Notes: a model not told the origin generated them from the letters alone. A DNA stretch of 64,000 nucleotides from Eutrophocola salsuginis (GCA_038147195.1 JAYQTB010000004.1:806001-870000); one strand, 5' to 3'. Positions 9,518-19,140 are shown, numbered from the stretch's first letter. Translations and numbers: made by a program.

Positions 9518-10224
9518 TGAGCTGGGAACTCGTCCGTCCTGAAGAAGTCGCCGGCCCAAGCCCGGGCATGGGGCAGTTTGACGATTACATCCGCAAGAAC
9601 GTCATCATGACCACCCTGGAAGACATGCTGGCCTGGAGCCGCAAAAATTCCCTGTGGCCCTACAACTTTGGCCTGTCCTGCTGTTACGTGGAGGCGGCCA
9701 CCGCCATCTCCAATCGCCACGACATTTCCCGTTTCGGCGCCGAGGTGTTTCGCGCTACTCCGCGCCAGGCTGACATGATCATTATCGCCGGCACCGTGTT
9801 CCGCAAAGTGGCCCCGGTCGTGCAGCGTCTGTATGAGCAGATGATGGAGCCGCGCTGGGTGATCTGCATGGGATCCTGCGCTAACTCTGGCGGCATGTAC
9901 GACATATATTCCGTGGTCCAGGGCGTGGACAAGTTCCTACCGGTGGACGTGTACGTATCGGGTTGCCCGCCGCGCCCGGAGGCGCTGCTGCAGGGTCTGA
10001 CCCTGCTGCAGGATTCCATCGGCAAGAAACGCCGCCCGGTGAGCTGGGTCATCAGTGACCAAGGCATATACGAGCGCGAGAAGGTAGAGATTCAGCGTGA
10101 AAAGCGCCTTAAAAATCGTATTTCCGCAACCGAATTGGTCAGCCCGGATGAAACCAGTCCGAGTTACTGGGACGTGGTGGAAGGAAATAAAGGCGTACAC
10201 GACCAGGACTACAAGAATAAATAA
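9517..10224 (+). CDS. nuoB: NADH-quinone oxidoreductase subunit B (NuoB)
   Basis: NuoB carries the terminal [4Fe-4S] cluster N2 that passes electrons to quinone. The four ligands are visible: the adjacent pair Cys55-Cys56, Cys121 (GSCANSGG) and Cys150 (GCPPRP). At 235 residues it is slightly longer than the E. coli protein (220) because of a charged C-terminal tail. It is translationally coupled to nuoA by a one-base overlap. A 55-base gap separates it from nuoCD. Confidence 0.96.
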   Translation: MSWELVRPEEVAGPSPGMGQFDDYIRKNVIMTTLEDMLAWSRKNSLWPYNFGLSCCYVEAATAISNRHDISRFGAEVFRATPRQADMIIIAGTVFRKVAPVVQRLYEQMMEPRWVICMGSCANSGGMYDIYSVVQGVDKFLPVDVYVSGCPPRPEALLQGLTLLQDSIGKKRRPVSWVISDQGIYEREKVEIQREKRLKNRISATELVSPDETSPSYWDVVEGNKGVHDQDYKNK

Positions 10225-10279
10225 CTACATGTTGAATTGGCCTGCTTTTTATTGACAGGGGCCCGGCAAGAGACTGATT

Positions 10280-12064
10280 TTGAATACCACTAGTGAACAA
10301 GCAGCACAGGCAACCCAGGCGCCGTTCCCCGCGGAAATCGATGCCCTGTACCGTAAATTCGGTGAATCTAACTTTGTTCGCCAGCATACCGCTGAAGGCA
10401 TGTCGACCCTATGGGTGCCTCGAGATAAGATCATGGACGTGTTGCGTTACTTGCGCGACGATTTCCGTCCGCGTTTTGAGATGCTGCTGGACGTCACCGC
10501 CATCGACGAACGAGTCAGGGTCAACCGCCAGGGTCAGCCCGACAGCGACTTCACCGTCGTTTACCATCTCATCTCTTTCTCGGGCAACCGCGATATTCGG
10601 CTGAAAGTCGCCCTGAAGGAATCCGATCTTAATATTCCCACCGTGATCTCCCTGTGGCCGGCGGCCAACTGGCACGAGCGGGAAATGTGGGACATGTTCG
10701 GCATCAACGTCGAAGGCCACCCTAACCAGAAGCGCATCTACACACCGCCCACCTGGGTCGGCCATCCGCTGCGCAAGGACCACCCGGCACGCGCCACGGA
10801 AATGGACTGGTTCCAGATGAGCGACGAGATCCAGGACCGCGAACAGCATGCCATGCAGTTCGACCCGAAGGAGTGGGGGCTGACAGACCATTCCAACACG
10901 TCCGAGTACATGTTCTTGAACTTCGGCCCTAATCATCCAGCCGCCCACGGTATCATCCGCTTCGTCCTACAGCTGGACGGCGAGTACGTTATCAATTGCG
11001 TGCCAGACGTCGGTTACCACCACCGCGGCGCCGAGAAGATGGGCGAACGCCAGAGCTGGCACACCTATATTCCCTATACCGATCGCATCGACTATCTCGG
11101 CGGTGTCATGAACAACCTGCCGTATGTCATGGCGGTCGAGAAGATGGCCGGTATCGAAGTGCCTGACCGCGTAAAGACCATCCGCGTCATGCTGGCCGAG
11201 TTCTTCCGCATCTGCAGCCACCTGTTGTTCTACGGTACCTGGGCTGTCGACCTGGGCCAGCTGTCGCCGCTGTTCTACTGTTTCGAGGACCGCGAGAAAG
11301 CCTTCAACATAATCGAGTCCATCACCGGTGGCCGTATGCACCCGAGCTGGTTCCGCATCGGCGGCGTTGCCCAGGATCTACCGAATGGCTGGGACAAGCT
11401 GATCCGTGAATTCGTCGAGCTGTTTCCGAAACGCCTGGCCGAATACGACAAGATGATCATGGCCAACACCACCATTCGCCAGCGTACCCGCGGCGTCGGT
11501 GTGATGAACACCCAGGATGCCTTTGACTGGGGCATGACCGGCGCTGCGCTGCGCGCCACCGGCCTGGAATGGGATTACCGCAAGAACCGCCCATACAGCG
11601 GCTATGAAAACTTCGAGTTCGACGTACCCATCGCCGTCAACGGCGACTGCTATGACCGCGCCGCCGTGCGCGTGGAAGAGATGCGCCAGAGCTGTCGCAT
11701 CATCAAGCAGTGTCTGGAGAACATGCCATCTGGTCCTTACAAGTCCGACCATCCGCTGACCACTCCGCCGATCAAGGAAAAGAGCAAGCTCGATATCGAG
11801 ACCCTGATCGACCACTTCCTGAGTGTGAGCTGGGGACCGATCATAGACCCGACCGAAGTTTCCATGACAATCGAGGCCACTAAGGGCCTGAACATGTACT
11901 ACCTGGTCAACGACGGTGGCAGCGGTGCCTACCGGACACGTATTCGTACTCCCTCGTTCATTCATATCCAGGCCATTCCTTTTTTGAGCAAGGGCCTGAT
12001 GCTGGCGGACTTCACCGCGGTGGTTGCGACCACCGACTTCGTGATGGCCGATGTCGACAAATAG
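10280..12064 (+). CDS. nuoC: NADH-quinone oxidoreductase fused subunit C/D (NuoCD)
   Basis: A single 594-residue chain joins the 30-kDa (C, about residues 1-185) and 49-kDa (D, about 205-594) subunits of the peripheral arm, as in E. coli and Pseudomonas. The C part ends with HPLRKDHP; the D part starts with NFGPNHPAAHG, the quinone-pocket loop. The chain closes with the usual ADVDK end (DFVMADVDK). The start is TTG 10280, with AAGAGA (10268-10273) six bases upstream. D forms the quinone site together with NuoB and NuoH. The fused arrangement is typical of many Gammaproteobacteria. Confidence 0.96.
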   Translation: MNTTSEQAAQATQAPFPAEIDALYRKFGESNFVRQHTAEGMSTLWVPRDKIMDVLRYLRDDFRPRFEMLLDVTAIDERVRVNRQGQPDSDFTVVYHLISFSGNRDIRLKVALKESDLNIPTVISLWPAANWHEREMWDMFGINVEGHPNQKRIYTPPTWVGHPLRKDHPARATEMDWFQMSDEIQDREQHAMQFDPKEWGLTDHSNTSEYMFLNFGPNHPAAHGIIRFVLQLDGEYVINCVPDVGYHHRGAEKMGERQSWHTYIPYTDRIDYLGGVMNNLPYVMAVEKMAGIEVPDRVKTIRVMLAEFFRICSHLLFYGTWAVDLGQLSPLFYCFEDREKAFNIIESITGGRMHPSWFRIGGVAQDLPNGWDKLIREFVELFPKRLAEYDKMIMANTTIRQRTRGVGVMNTQDAFDWGMTGAALRATGLEWDYRKNRPYSGYENFEFDVPIAVNGDCYDRAAVRVEEMRQSCRIIKQCLENMPSGPYKSDHPLTTPPIKEKSKLDIETLIDHFLSVSWGPIIDPTEVSMTIEATKGLNMYYLVNDGGSGAYRTRIRTPSFIHIQAIPFLSKGLMLADFTAVVATTDFVMADVDK

Positions 12065-12148
12065 GGGATTGCGAAAAGTTTTTAGGGTGGAAGCATCCAA
12101 GGGCGTAAAAGCCCAGCGAAATCCGGCATCATGTAAACAGAAGAAACG

Positions 12149-12680
12149 ATGAACAACATAATAGCAAGTACAGCCATCAAGGCGCGCCAGTTAACGGATG
12201 AGGAAATTCATGACATTGAGCATGAAAAGACTCATTACCCGTATACCCAGGCCGTGGGCCTGGAAGCCCTGAAAATCGTCCAGAAATACCAGGGATGGGT
12301 ATCCGACGAGAGCCTGCTGGCCGTGTCCGAATATCTGGATATCCCGCCGGATGAACTGGAAGGGGTGGCAACCTTCTTCAACATGATTTTCCGTCGCCCG
12401 GTCGGTAAGAACGTTATCCTGCTGTGCGATTCCGTTGCCTGCTGGATGCTTGGTTGTGACGACCTCGAAGCACACTTCACCAACACGCTTGGCATCAAGT
12501 ACGGCGAGACCACCAAGGACGACATGTTCACCCTGATCCCCGTGCCGTGCCTGGGCGCCATGTGACAAGGCCCCGGTAATGATGGTGAACCGTAAGACCT
12601 ACCGCAACGTGACACTGAAGAAGATTGACCAGATTATTGCCCATTACCGTGACGGCAGCCCCGTCGAGCTGGATGGTTAA
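12149..12680 (+). CDS. nuoE: NADH-quinone oxidoreductase subunit E (NuoE), interrupted by a one-base insertion
   Basis: NuoE holds the [2Fe-2S] cluster N1a. As written the frame ends at TGA 12563-12565 after 138 codons (...VPCLGAM). Dropping the A at 12560 gives GCC-TGT-GAC and restores the family sequence GACDKAPVMMVN, reading on to TAA 12678-12680, 176 residues in total (E. coli 166). Ligands Cys93, Cys98 and Cys134 lie before the break and Cys138 is created only by the repair. Programmed +1 slippage is unlikely: slipping at ATG would yield Met-Asp instead of Cys, and GCC does not re-pair with CCA. A sequencing error or a recent indel is the simplest reading. nuoF follows 11 bases after the restored stop. 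Confidence 0.85.
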
Positions 12681-12691
12681 CGACTCACACT

Positions 12692-13966
12692 ATGGCCACT
12701 GACAAACCCTTAACAAAGAACATCGAGATCGGCCGGGCGCCGTTCACCTTCCAGCAGTATGAAGCTGCCGGCGGTTACAAGAGTGTGCGCAAGGCCCTGA
12801 CCATGGAGCCCAAGGACCTCGTCAACATGGTGAAGGACGCGGGCCTGGGTGGTCGCGGTGGTGCCGGTTTCAACACGGGCCTGAAGTGGAGCTTCGTGCC
12901 GCCACCTGATGGCGAGCCCCGATACCTGGTCATCAACGGCGACGAAATGGAGCCGGGCACCTTTAAGGATCGCCTCCTCATCGAGCACGATCCGCACCTC
13001 TTGATTGAAGGCATGATCACTACTTGCTGGGCACTTCAGGCTACTACGGGTTATATATTCCTGCGCGGCGAATATGTCGAATGCGAGCAGCGCCTGCTGA
13101 AGGCCATCGACGAGGCCTATGACGCCGGCATGCTCGGTAAGAACATCCTCGGCAAGGAATTTGACCTCGATATTTATCTGCACACGAGTGCCGGTCGTTA
13201 CATCTGCGGCGAGGAAACTGCCCTGATAAACGCTCTGGAAGGCAAGCGCGCCAACCCGCGCGCCAAGCCGCCATTCCCCCAGGTCAGCGGTTTGTGGGGT
13301 CGTCCGACCGTGGTCAACAACGTCGAGACTATCTGCAATATTCCGGGCATCGTCGCCAACGGCGTCGACTGGTATAAGGCGCTGGGCAAGGGCGATTTTG
13401 TCGGCACCCGCATCTCCGGTGTCAGCGGTCGTGTGAAGAACCCTGGTTGTTGGGAAGTGCCGGTCGGCATCACCTTCCGCGAACTGCTGGAAGATTACGC
13501 TGGCGGCATGCAGGACGGGTATGAACTGAAGGGCTTCCTGCCAGGCGGCGGTTCCACCGACTTCCTGCTGCCAGAACACCTGGATCTCGTCATGGACCCG
13601 GGCGCGGTGCAGAAGGCGGGCAGCCGCCTTGGCACCTCCCTCATCATGGTTTTGGACGACAAGACCTGTCCGGTTGGCTGTGTGCGTAACCTGATCAAGT
13701 TTTTTGCCCATGAAAGCTGTGGTTGGTGCACGCCTTGCCGTGACGGCCTGCCATGGGTGGAGCACATCCTCAACAAGATGGAAGAAGGCTTGGGCGAGAT
13801 GAAGGATATCGACATCCTGCAGGAAATGACGACCTATATGGGTCCAGGCAACACCTTTTGCGCCTTGGCGCCCGGTGCCGCGGAACCACTGCAGAGTGCC
13901 CTAAAGCATTTCCGGGGCGAGTTTGAAGACCACGTGAGCCATGGTTGTAGCTATAAAAAACATTAA
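12692..13966 (+). CDS. nuoF: NADH-quinone oxidoreductase subunit F (NuoF)
   Basis: This is the NADH-oxidising subunit, binding FMN and cluster N3. The glycine-rich NADH/FMN loop (GLGGRGGAGFNTG, about residue 50), the NGDEMEPGTFKDR FMN segment and the CGWCTPCRDG cluster motif near the C-terminus are present. A further Cys (FCALAPGA) completes the cluster. At 424 residues it has the usual family length. It would dock on NuoE and NuoG to form the NADH-input module. Confidence 0.96.
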   Translation: MATDKPLTKNIEIGRAPFTFQQYEAAGGYKSVRKALTMEPKDLVNMVKDAGLGGRGGAGFNTGLKWSFVPPPDGEPRYLVINGDEMEPGTFKDRLLIEHDPHLLIEGMITTCWALQATTGYIFLRGEYVECEQRLLKAIDEAYDAGMLGKNILGKEFDLDIYLHTSAGRYICGEETALINALEGKRANPRAKPPFPQVSGLWGRPTVVNNVETICNIPGIVANGVDWYKALGKGDFVGTRISGVSGRVKNPGCWEVPVGITFRELLEDYAGGMQDGYELKGFLPGGGSTDFLLPEHLDLVMDPGAVQKAGSRLGTSLIMVLDDKTCPVGCVRNLIKFFAHESCGWCTPCRDGLPWVEHILNKMEEGLGEMKDIDILQEMTTYMGPGNTFCALAPGAAEPLQSALKHFRGEFEDHVSHGCSYKKH

Positions 13967-14014
13967 TTAATCGATACAAATAACTGATATATAAGGTTTT
14001 ATCGAGGTAATAAA

Positions 14015-16720
14015 GTGGTAAAGATTACCGTTGATGGCAAAGTCCTGGAAGTGGACGAAAACAATAACCTGCTGGAGGAAATCCTCTCGGCGGGCGAGGA
14101 CCTGCCATATTTCTGCTGGCACCCGAGCATGGGCTCCGTGGGTTCCTGTCGCCAGTGCGCGGTAATCGAGTACGCCAACGAGGAAGACCAGCGCGGCCGC
14201 CTCAACATGGCCTGCATGACGGCACCGAGAGAGGGTGCCCGCTATTCCATCGAGAAAGCCGCCACCTTCCGCGCCCAGGCCATCGAAAGCATCATGATCA
14301 ATCACCCGCACGACTGCCCGGTCTGCGAGGAGGGCGGAGAGTGCCACCTGCAGGACATGACCGTCATGTCCGGCCACAATTACCGCCGCTATGACGGCAA
14401 GAAGAAAACCCATACCAACCAGTACCTGGGTCCCTTCATCGGCCACGAGATGAACCGCTGTATCACCTGTTACCGGTGCGTGCGTTTCTACAAGGATTAC
14501 GCCGGCGGCACCGACTTCGGCCCGCAGGCGTCCCATGACAACACCTATTTTGGCCGCTGGCAGGAAGGTCCACTGGAAAGCGAGTTTTCCGGCAACCTGG
14601 CTGAGGTTTGCCCGACCGGTGTTTTCACCGACAAGCCTTTCAGCAAGCACTACGTGCGCAAGTGGGATCTGCAGACCGCACCGTCCGTATGTGCCGGCTG
14701 CAGTGTCGGTTGCAACACCAACCCGGGTGAGCGTTACGGCACGCTGCGACGCGTGGTTAACCGCTTCAACGATGAGGTGAATGGCTATTTCCTCTGTGAC
14801 CGCGGCCGCTTCGGCACCGGTTACGTGAATTCCGACGAGCGCATCACCGTCAGCATGACGCGGACCGCGCATGATGCGAACCCCGTCCTGGCCAAGACTG
14901 ACGATGCCCGCGCCAAACTCCAGAGCATGTCCGGTGCAATCGGTATCGGCTCGCCGCGCGCCTCCATGGAAGCCAACTTCGCCCTTAGGGAAAAGGTCGG
15001 GACCGACAAGTTCTATGCCGGCGTTTCCAGCGCTGATCTCGGCATGCTGAAACAGATCCTGGACATCTACGCTACGCGTCCGGTGAATGTTGCAAACATC
15101 AAGGACATCGAGAATTCCGACGCCGTTGTCATCCTGGGCGAGGACGTCACCAATACCGCCGCGCGAATTTCCCTTGCCCTGCGCCAGTCGGTACGCAACC
15201 TGGGCAAGGATATGGCCCGCGCCATGAAATTCCCGGACTGGCAGGATGCCGCCATCCGTCAGCTGACCATGAACCGCAAGAGCCCGCTGTTCATCCTGAG
15301 TCCTCATGCCACGCGCCTCGATGACATTGCTGCCGAGGTGCATATCGCATCCGCTGCAGAAAGCGCAAAGATCGGTTATGCCATCGCCACCGCGATCGAT
15401 GGCAATGCGCCCGGTGTCACCGGACTGAAAAAGGACGAGCAAACATTGGTGAAGACCATCGCCGACGCTCTGAAGAATGCAAAACACCCGCTGATCGTTT
15501 CCGGCACCGGAAGCTTCAGCCCGGCACTGATCGATGCAGCCGCCAATATTGCGACTGCGCTGTCGGCTGGTGAGAAGAAAGCCAACCTAGCCCTGGTGGT
15601 CCCCGAAGCAAACAGTCTTGGCCTGGCCCTGCTGATGGACGGCAGCGACAACGCCCTGGATCAAGCCATGGCTTCAGGCACTAAATCCGCTATCGTGCTG
15701 GAAAACGACCTGTACCGTCGCACCGCCAGCGCCGATGTCGACGCCTTCATCAAGGGCCTCGGCAACCTGGCCGTGCTGGACAGCGTGAAAACCAGGACGG
15801 GCGAAGCCGCCAATCTGGTGCTGGCCGCCGGTACCTTTGCCGAAACATCCGGTACCTATGTCAACTATGAAACCCGCGCCCAGCATTTCTATTCCGTCTT
15901 CAAGCCGGCCGAGCCTATTCGTTCCAGCGTGTTCTGGCTCAGTGACAAAAAACTGGCTGACCTGACACAGGCCTGCGCAGACAGCGTTGCCAACTGTGCC
16001 GGTATGGCCGGTCTCACACCCGGCGCCGGGTTCATGCGTGTCCCGCGCCAGCAGCATCGTTATTCCGGTCGCACCGCCATGCGCGCCAACATCAGCGTGC
16101 ATGAACCCAAGCAGGAACAGGATGAGGAGGGCATCCTGTCCTACTCCATGGAAGGCATGCCGCCGATGAAGGATTCCACCGTGTTCAACACCGCCTGGGC
16201 CGGTGGCTGGAACTCCAACCAGAGCATCTTCAAGTTCCAGACCCATACCGGCGAAGCATTGAAGATGGCTGGCCATGGCCACTGCCTAGTGTCCAGCAGC
16301 ACGTCTGACAAAACCTATGCGCCATTCGCCAAGAGCGATACCGCCAACGGTGACTTCCAGGTCTTCCCGCTGTATCACCTGTTCGGCAGTGAAGAACTGA
16401 CTTCAAAAACTCCAGCCATCCAGGAAAAGGCCACAGGTGCCTATATTGCCATCAACGAGGCCGATGCAGCCAAACTTGGCCTGCAGTCCAGCGATGGTGT
16501 GGCCGTGGAACATAACGGGAGCGTGCCATACATAATCCGCAGTTCGGTAAAGCCGGGTACCGTGGGTGTCCCTGTTGGTCTAACCGGGCTCAACTTCCGC
16601 AACCTGCCGGGCGCCATCGCCCTAGAGAAGGCGGACAGCTGGTCGACCCCGGCCGACTGGGAAGCGTCCAACATCATTGTCAGTGACAAAACTGTCGTCA
16701 AGAACGGAGGTAATGCCTGA
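14015..16720 (+). CDS. nuoG: NADH-quinone oxidoreductase subunit G (NuoG)
   Basis: The 901-residue protein has the iron-sulfur chain of the peripheral arm at its N-terminus and an inactive molybdopterin-oxidoreductase-like domain after it. N1b ligands are Cys34, 45, 48 and 67. The HDCPVCEEGGEC segment holds N5 and the CITCYRC segment N4. The CAGCSVGC motif plus a Cys in YFLCDRGRF provides the off-pathway N7 cluster, which E. coli has and many bacteria lack. The start is GTG 14015, seven bases after GAGG. The last base overlaps the nuoH ATG. Confidence 0.95.
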   Translation: MVKITVDGKVLEVDENNNLLEEILSAGEDLPYFCWHPSMGSVGSCRQCAVIEYANEEDQRGRLNMACMTAPREGARYSIEKAATFRAQAIESIMINHPHDCPVCEEGGECHLQDMTVMSGHNYRRYDGKKKTHTNQYLGPFIGHEMNRCITCYRCVRFYKDYAGGTDFGPQASHDNTYFGRWQEGPLESEFSGNLAEVCPTGVFTDKPFSKHYVRKWDLQTAPSVCAGCSVGCNTNPGERYGTLRRVVNRFNDEVNGYFLCDRGRFGTGYVNSDERITVSMTRTAHDANPVLAKTDDARAKLQSMSGAIGIGSPRASMEANFALREKVGTDKFYAGVSSADLGMLKQILDIYATRPVNVANIKDIENSDAVVILGEDVTNTAARISLALRQSVRNLGKDMARAMKFPDWQDAAIRQLTMNRKSPLFILSPHATRLDDIAAEVHIASAAESAKIGYAIATAIDGNAPGVTGLKKDEQTLVKTIADALKNAKHPLIVSGTGSFSPALIDAAANIATALSAGEKKANLALVVPEANSLGLALLMDGSDNALDQAMASGTKSAIVLENDLYRRTASADVDAFIKGLGNLAVLDSVKTRTGEAANLVLAAGTFAETSGTYVNYETRAQHFYSVFKPAEPIRSSVFWLSDKKLADLTQACADSVANCAGMAGLTPGAGFMRVPRQQHRYSGRTAMRANISVHEPKQEQDEEGILSYSMEGMPPMKDSTVFNTAWAGGWNSNQSIFKFQTHTGEALKMAGHGHCLVSSSTSDKTYAPFAKSDTANGDFQVFPLYHLFGSEELTSKTPAIQEKATGAYIAINEADAAKLGLQSSDGVAVEHNGSVPYIIRSSVKPGTVGVPVGLTGLNFRNLPGAIALEKADSWSTPADWEASNIIVSDKTVVKNGGNA

Positions 16721-17703
16721 TGTTTACCTTCGAAGTCGGTTCACTGCTCAATGTCGCGCTGATCCTGGGCACTATCCTGACCTTTGCCGCGCTGCTCATC
16801 TGGGTGGAACGCCGCCTGCTGGGATTCTTCAATGACCGCCTGGGCCCGAACCGGGTGGGTCCCTGGGGCATCCTGCAATCGGTGGCCGACGTCATCAAGC
16901 TGATCACCAAGGAAGACTGGGTGCCGCCGTTCGCCGACAAGTTCACGTTCGTCGTGGCGCCGATCATCATCCCGATCGTCATGCTGCTCAGCTTCGCGAT
17001 GATTCCGTTCGCACCTGGCGTCGGCATCATCGATCTCAATATCGGGTTGCTCTTCATTTTTGCCATGGCGGGCCTGGCGTCCTATTCCGCCATGCTCGGC
17101 GGTATCGCCTCCAACAACAAGTTCTCGCTGCTGGGTGGCCTGCGTGCCGCCGGGCAGATGATTTCCTATGAAGTCTTCATGGGTATTTCCATTCTCGGCG
17201 TGGTCATCCTGTCCGACAGTTTCGTGTTGCGTGACATAGTCGAAGCCCAGAGTGAGCGCTGGTTTGTAATACCGCAGATCCTCGGTTTCATCGTATTCAT
17301 GGTGGCAGCGCTGGCCGAATCCCATCGCTGGCCTTTCGACTTGCCGGAAGGCGAGTCTGAAATCATTTCCGGTTTCAACACCGAGTACTCCGGGATGAAG
17401 TTCGGTCTATTTTTCGTTGGTGAATACATCGGCATGTTCTTCATGGCGGCCCTGATCCCCGTGCTGTTCTTCGGTGGCTGGCACGCCCCGTTCGGACTGG
17501 AATTCGGCAACGAAATCATTTCCGGTGTTTTCTGGATGGGGGTCAAGACAGGCGCCTTCGTGGTGTTCTTCATCCTGGTCCGTGCGGCGCTGGCGCGTCC
17601 CCGTTATGACCAGCTCATGAATTACGGCTGGCTGGTCATGTTGCCTTTGTCACTCATCAATCTGCTGATTACCGGCGCGATCGTACTGGCGCAGGGGAGC
17701 TGA
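16720..17703 (+). CDS. nuoH: NADH-quinone oxidoreductase subunit H (NuoH)
   Basis: NuoH is the membrane subunit that joins the peripheral arm and forms much of the quinone channel. It has about eight hydrophobic segments in 327 residues. Conserved loops are visible: ERRLLGFFNDRLGPNRVGP after helix 1, and the acidic AESHRWPFDLPEGESEIISG loop typical of ND1 proteins, followed by NTEYSGMKF. It is coupled to nuoG by a one-base overlap and ends two bases before nuoI. Confidence 0.96.
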   Translation: MFTFEVGSLLNVALILGTILTFAALLIWVERRLLGFFNDRLGPNRVGPWGILQSVADVIKLITKEDWVPPFADKFTFVVAPIIIPIVMLLSFAMIPFAPGVGIIDLNIGLLFIFAMAGLASYSAMLGGIASNNKFSLLGGLRAAGQMISYEVFMGISILGVVILSDSFVLRDIVEAQSERWFVIPQILGFIVFMVAALAESHRWPFDLPEGESEIISGFNTEYSGMKFGLFFVGEYIGMFFMAALIPVLFFGGWHAPFGLEFGNEIISGVFWMGVKTGAFVVFFILVRAALARPRYDQLMNYGWLVMLPLSLINLLITGAIVLAQGS

Positions 17704-17705
17704 GC

Positions 17706-18254
17706 GTGTTGAAAGAATTGCTGCATCAATTAAATATCATCTGGTCGCATCTGGTGTCCCTGTGGCTGGTGTTCCTGCATCTGTTCCATAAGGCGGACAC
17801 CGTTGAATACCCGGACGAGAAACCCTTCACGTTCCCCCGCTGGCGTGGCCGCATTATCCTGACCCGCGACCCCGACGGTGAGGAGCGCTGCGTCGCCTGC
17901 AACCTGTGTGCCGTGGCTTGCCCCGTGGACTGTATCGCCCTGCAGAAGACCGAGGACGAAAACGGCCGTTGGTACCCGGAATTTTTCCGCATTAATTTTT
18001 CCCGTTGCATCATGTGCGGATTCTGCGAGGAAGCCTGCCCGACCCACGCGATCCAGCTGACACCGGACTTTGAAATGGCGGAATACGTGCGCCAGGACAT
18101 GGTCTGGGAAAAGGAACACATGCTAATCAACGGCACCGGCAAGTACCACGATTACAACTTCTACAAGATCGCCGGCAAGGCTATCGGCGGCAAGGGCAAG
18201 GGGGAGGCGCGTAACGAACTGCCGCCAACAGACCGCAGGAGCCTGCTGCCATGA
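17706..18254 (+). CDS. nuoI: NADH-quinone oxidoreductase subunit I (NuoI)
   Basis: This ferredoxin-like subunit carries clusters N6a and N6b between NuoG and NuoB. Two CxxCxxCxxxC motifs are seen: Cys62/65/68/72 with Cys76, and Cys101/104/107/111 followed by Pro. The N-terminal amphipathic stretch should lie along the membrane. The start is GTG 17706. The stop overlaps nuoJ by four bases (ATGA). Confidence 0.96.
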   Translation: MLKELLHQLNIIWSHLVSLWLVFLHLFHKADTVEYPDEKPFTFPRWRGRIILTRDPDGEERCVACNLCAVACPVDCIALQKTEDENGRWYPEFFRINFSRCIMCGFCEEACPTHAIQLTPDFEMAEYVRQDMVWEKEHMLINGTGKYHDYNFYKIAGKAIGGKGKGEARNELPPTDRRSLLP

Positions 18255-18733
18255 GCGTGATGTTCTACGGTTCCGCAATTATTGCCATCCTCGCCACCCT
18301 CAAGGTGATCACGAGAACGAACATCGTACATGCCTTGCTGTACTTCATCGTTTCGTTGCTCGCTATCGCCGTAATTTTTTACACCTTGGGCGCGCCGTTT
18401 GCCGCCGCTCTGGAAGTCATCGTTTACGCTGGGGCCATCATGGTGATGTTCCTGTTCGTTGTGATGATGCTGAACCTGGGCCAGGTGACACAGGACCAGG
18501 AAAAGGCGTGGCTGGTGCCATCCATCTGGATCGGCCCGACCATCATGGCCATCCTGTTGCTGATTGCTGTCGTGTACGCGATCAACATGAACCAGGAAGT
18601 CATGGCGCACACCGAGGTCACCGCAAAGGATATCGGCGCCGCTCTGTTTGGCCCCTACGTACTGGCGGTCGAACTGGCGTCCATGCTGTTGCTGGCAGGA
18701 CTGGTCGGCGCTTACCACCTGGCCCGGAAATAA
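18251..18733 (+). CDS. nuoJ: NADH-quinone oxidoreductase subunit J (NuoJ)
   Basis: Membrane subunit of the proton-pumping arm with five predicted helices in 160 residues, a little shorter than E. coli NuoJ (184). The conserved EVIVYAGAIMVMFLFVVMML helix 3, which carries the pi-bulge in known structures, is intact. Its start overlaps the nuoI stop by four bases. Confidence 0.94.
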   Translation: MSVMFYGSAIIAILATLKVITRTNIVHALLYFIVSLLAIAVIFYTLGAPFAAALEVIVYAGAIMVMFLFVVMMLNLGQVTQDQEKAWLVPSIWIGPTIMAILLLIAVVYAINMNQEVMAHTEVTAKDIGAALFGPYVLAVELASMLLLAGLVGAYHLARK

Positions 18734-18757
18734 CAGGATAAAAGAGGAATAACACCC

Positions 18758-19090
18758 GTGTTCGAGCTGCCACAAATCACGATGCAACCCATCCCGATGG
18801 AACATGGCCTGTTGCTGGCAGCCATCCTGTTCATCCTGGGACTGGTGGGCGTGCTGACGCGGCGCAACCTGGTGTTTGTCCTGATGTCCCTAGAGATAAT
18901 GCTCAATGCCACCGGCCTTGCATTCATTGTGGCTTCGTCGCGCTGGGGGCAGGTGGACGGTCAGATCATGTTCCTCATGATTATCAGCCTGGCTGCAGCG
19001 GAAGTTGCCGTGGCACTGGGCCTCGTATTGCAGTTGTTCCACAAACGCAAGACCCTGGATATCAACATCCTGGGTGACATGAAGGGCTGA
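18758..19090 (+). CDS. nuoK: NADH-quinone oxidoreductase subunit K (NuoK)
   Basis: Three-helix membrane subunit of 110 residues. The two conserved helix glutamates are visible, in the helix-2 LEIMLNA motif and the helix-3 AAAEVAVALG motif; both are known proton-path residues. The start is GTG 18758 with GAGGA about nine bases upstream; an internal Met (MEHGLLLAA) matches the E. coli start, so the first dozen residues may be a small extension. Confidence 0.94.
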   Translation: MFELPQITMQPIPMEHGLLLAAILFILGLVGVLTRRNLVFVLMSLEIMLNATGLAFIVASSRWGQVDGQIMFLMIISLAAAEVAVALGLVLQLFHKRKTLDINILGDMKG

Positions 19091-19098
19091 ACAACGCC

Positions 19099-19129
19099 AG
19101 AGACAAGATGCAAGAGACAAGAGACAAGG
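19099..19129 (+). repeat. Short AAGAGAC heptamer repeat before nuoL
   Basis: AGAGACAAG occurs at 19099-19107 and again at 19113-19121, where it runs on as a seven-base period (AAGAGAC twice). The last AAGG (19126-19129) lies 11 bases before the nuoL ATG and is the only Shine-Dalgarno-like site there. Confidence 0.5.
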
Positions 19130-19140
19130 TAATCAACTAG

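Noticed and set aside
12555..12570. Programmed +1 frameshift in nuoE, as in prfB (stop TGA followed by C)
   Set aside because: The context TGA-C is similar, but slippage on ATG would give Met instead of the needed Cys, and the preceding GCC cannot re-pair in the +1 position.
12710..13765. 351-codon open frame antisense to nuoF
   Set aside because: Same reason: fully covered by nuoF on the other strand and no family resemblance.
13967..15487. 506-codon open frame antisense to nuoG
   Set aside because: It is the reverse-strand shadow of a strongly conserved gene in GC-rich DNA, has no ribosome site and its product is a His/Gly/Ala-rich mix typical of shadows.
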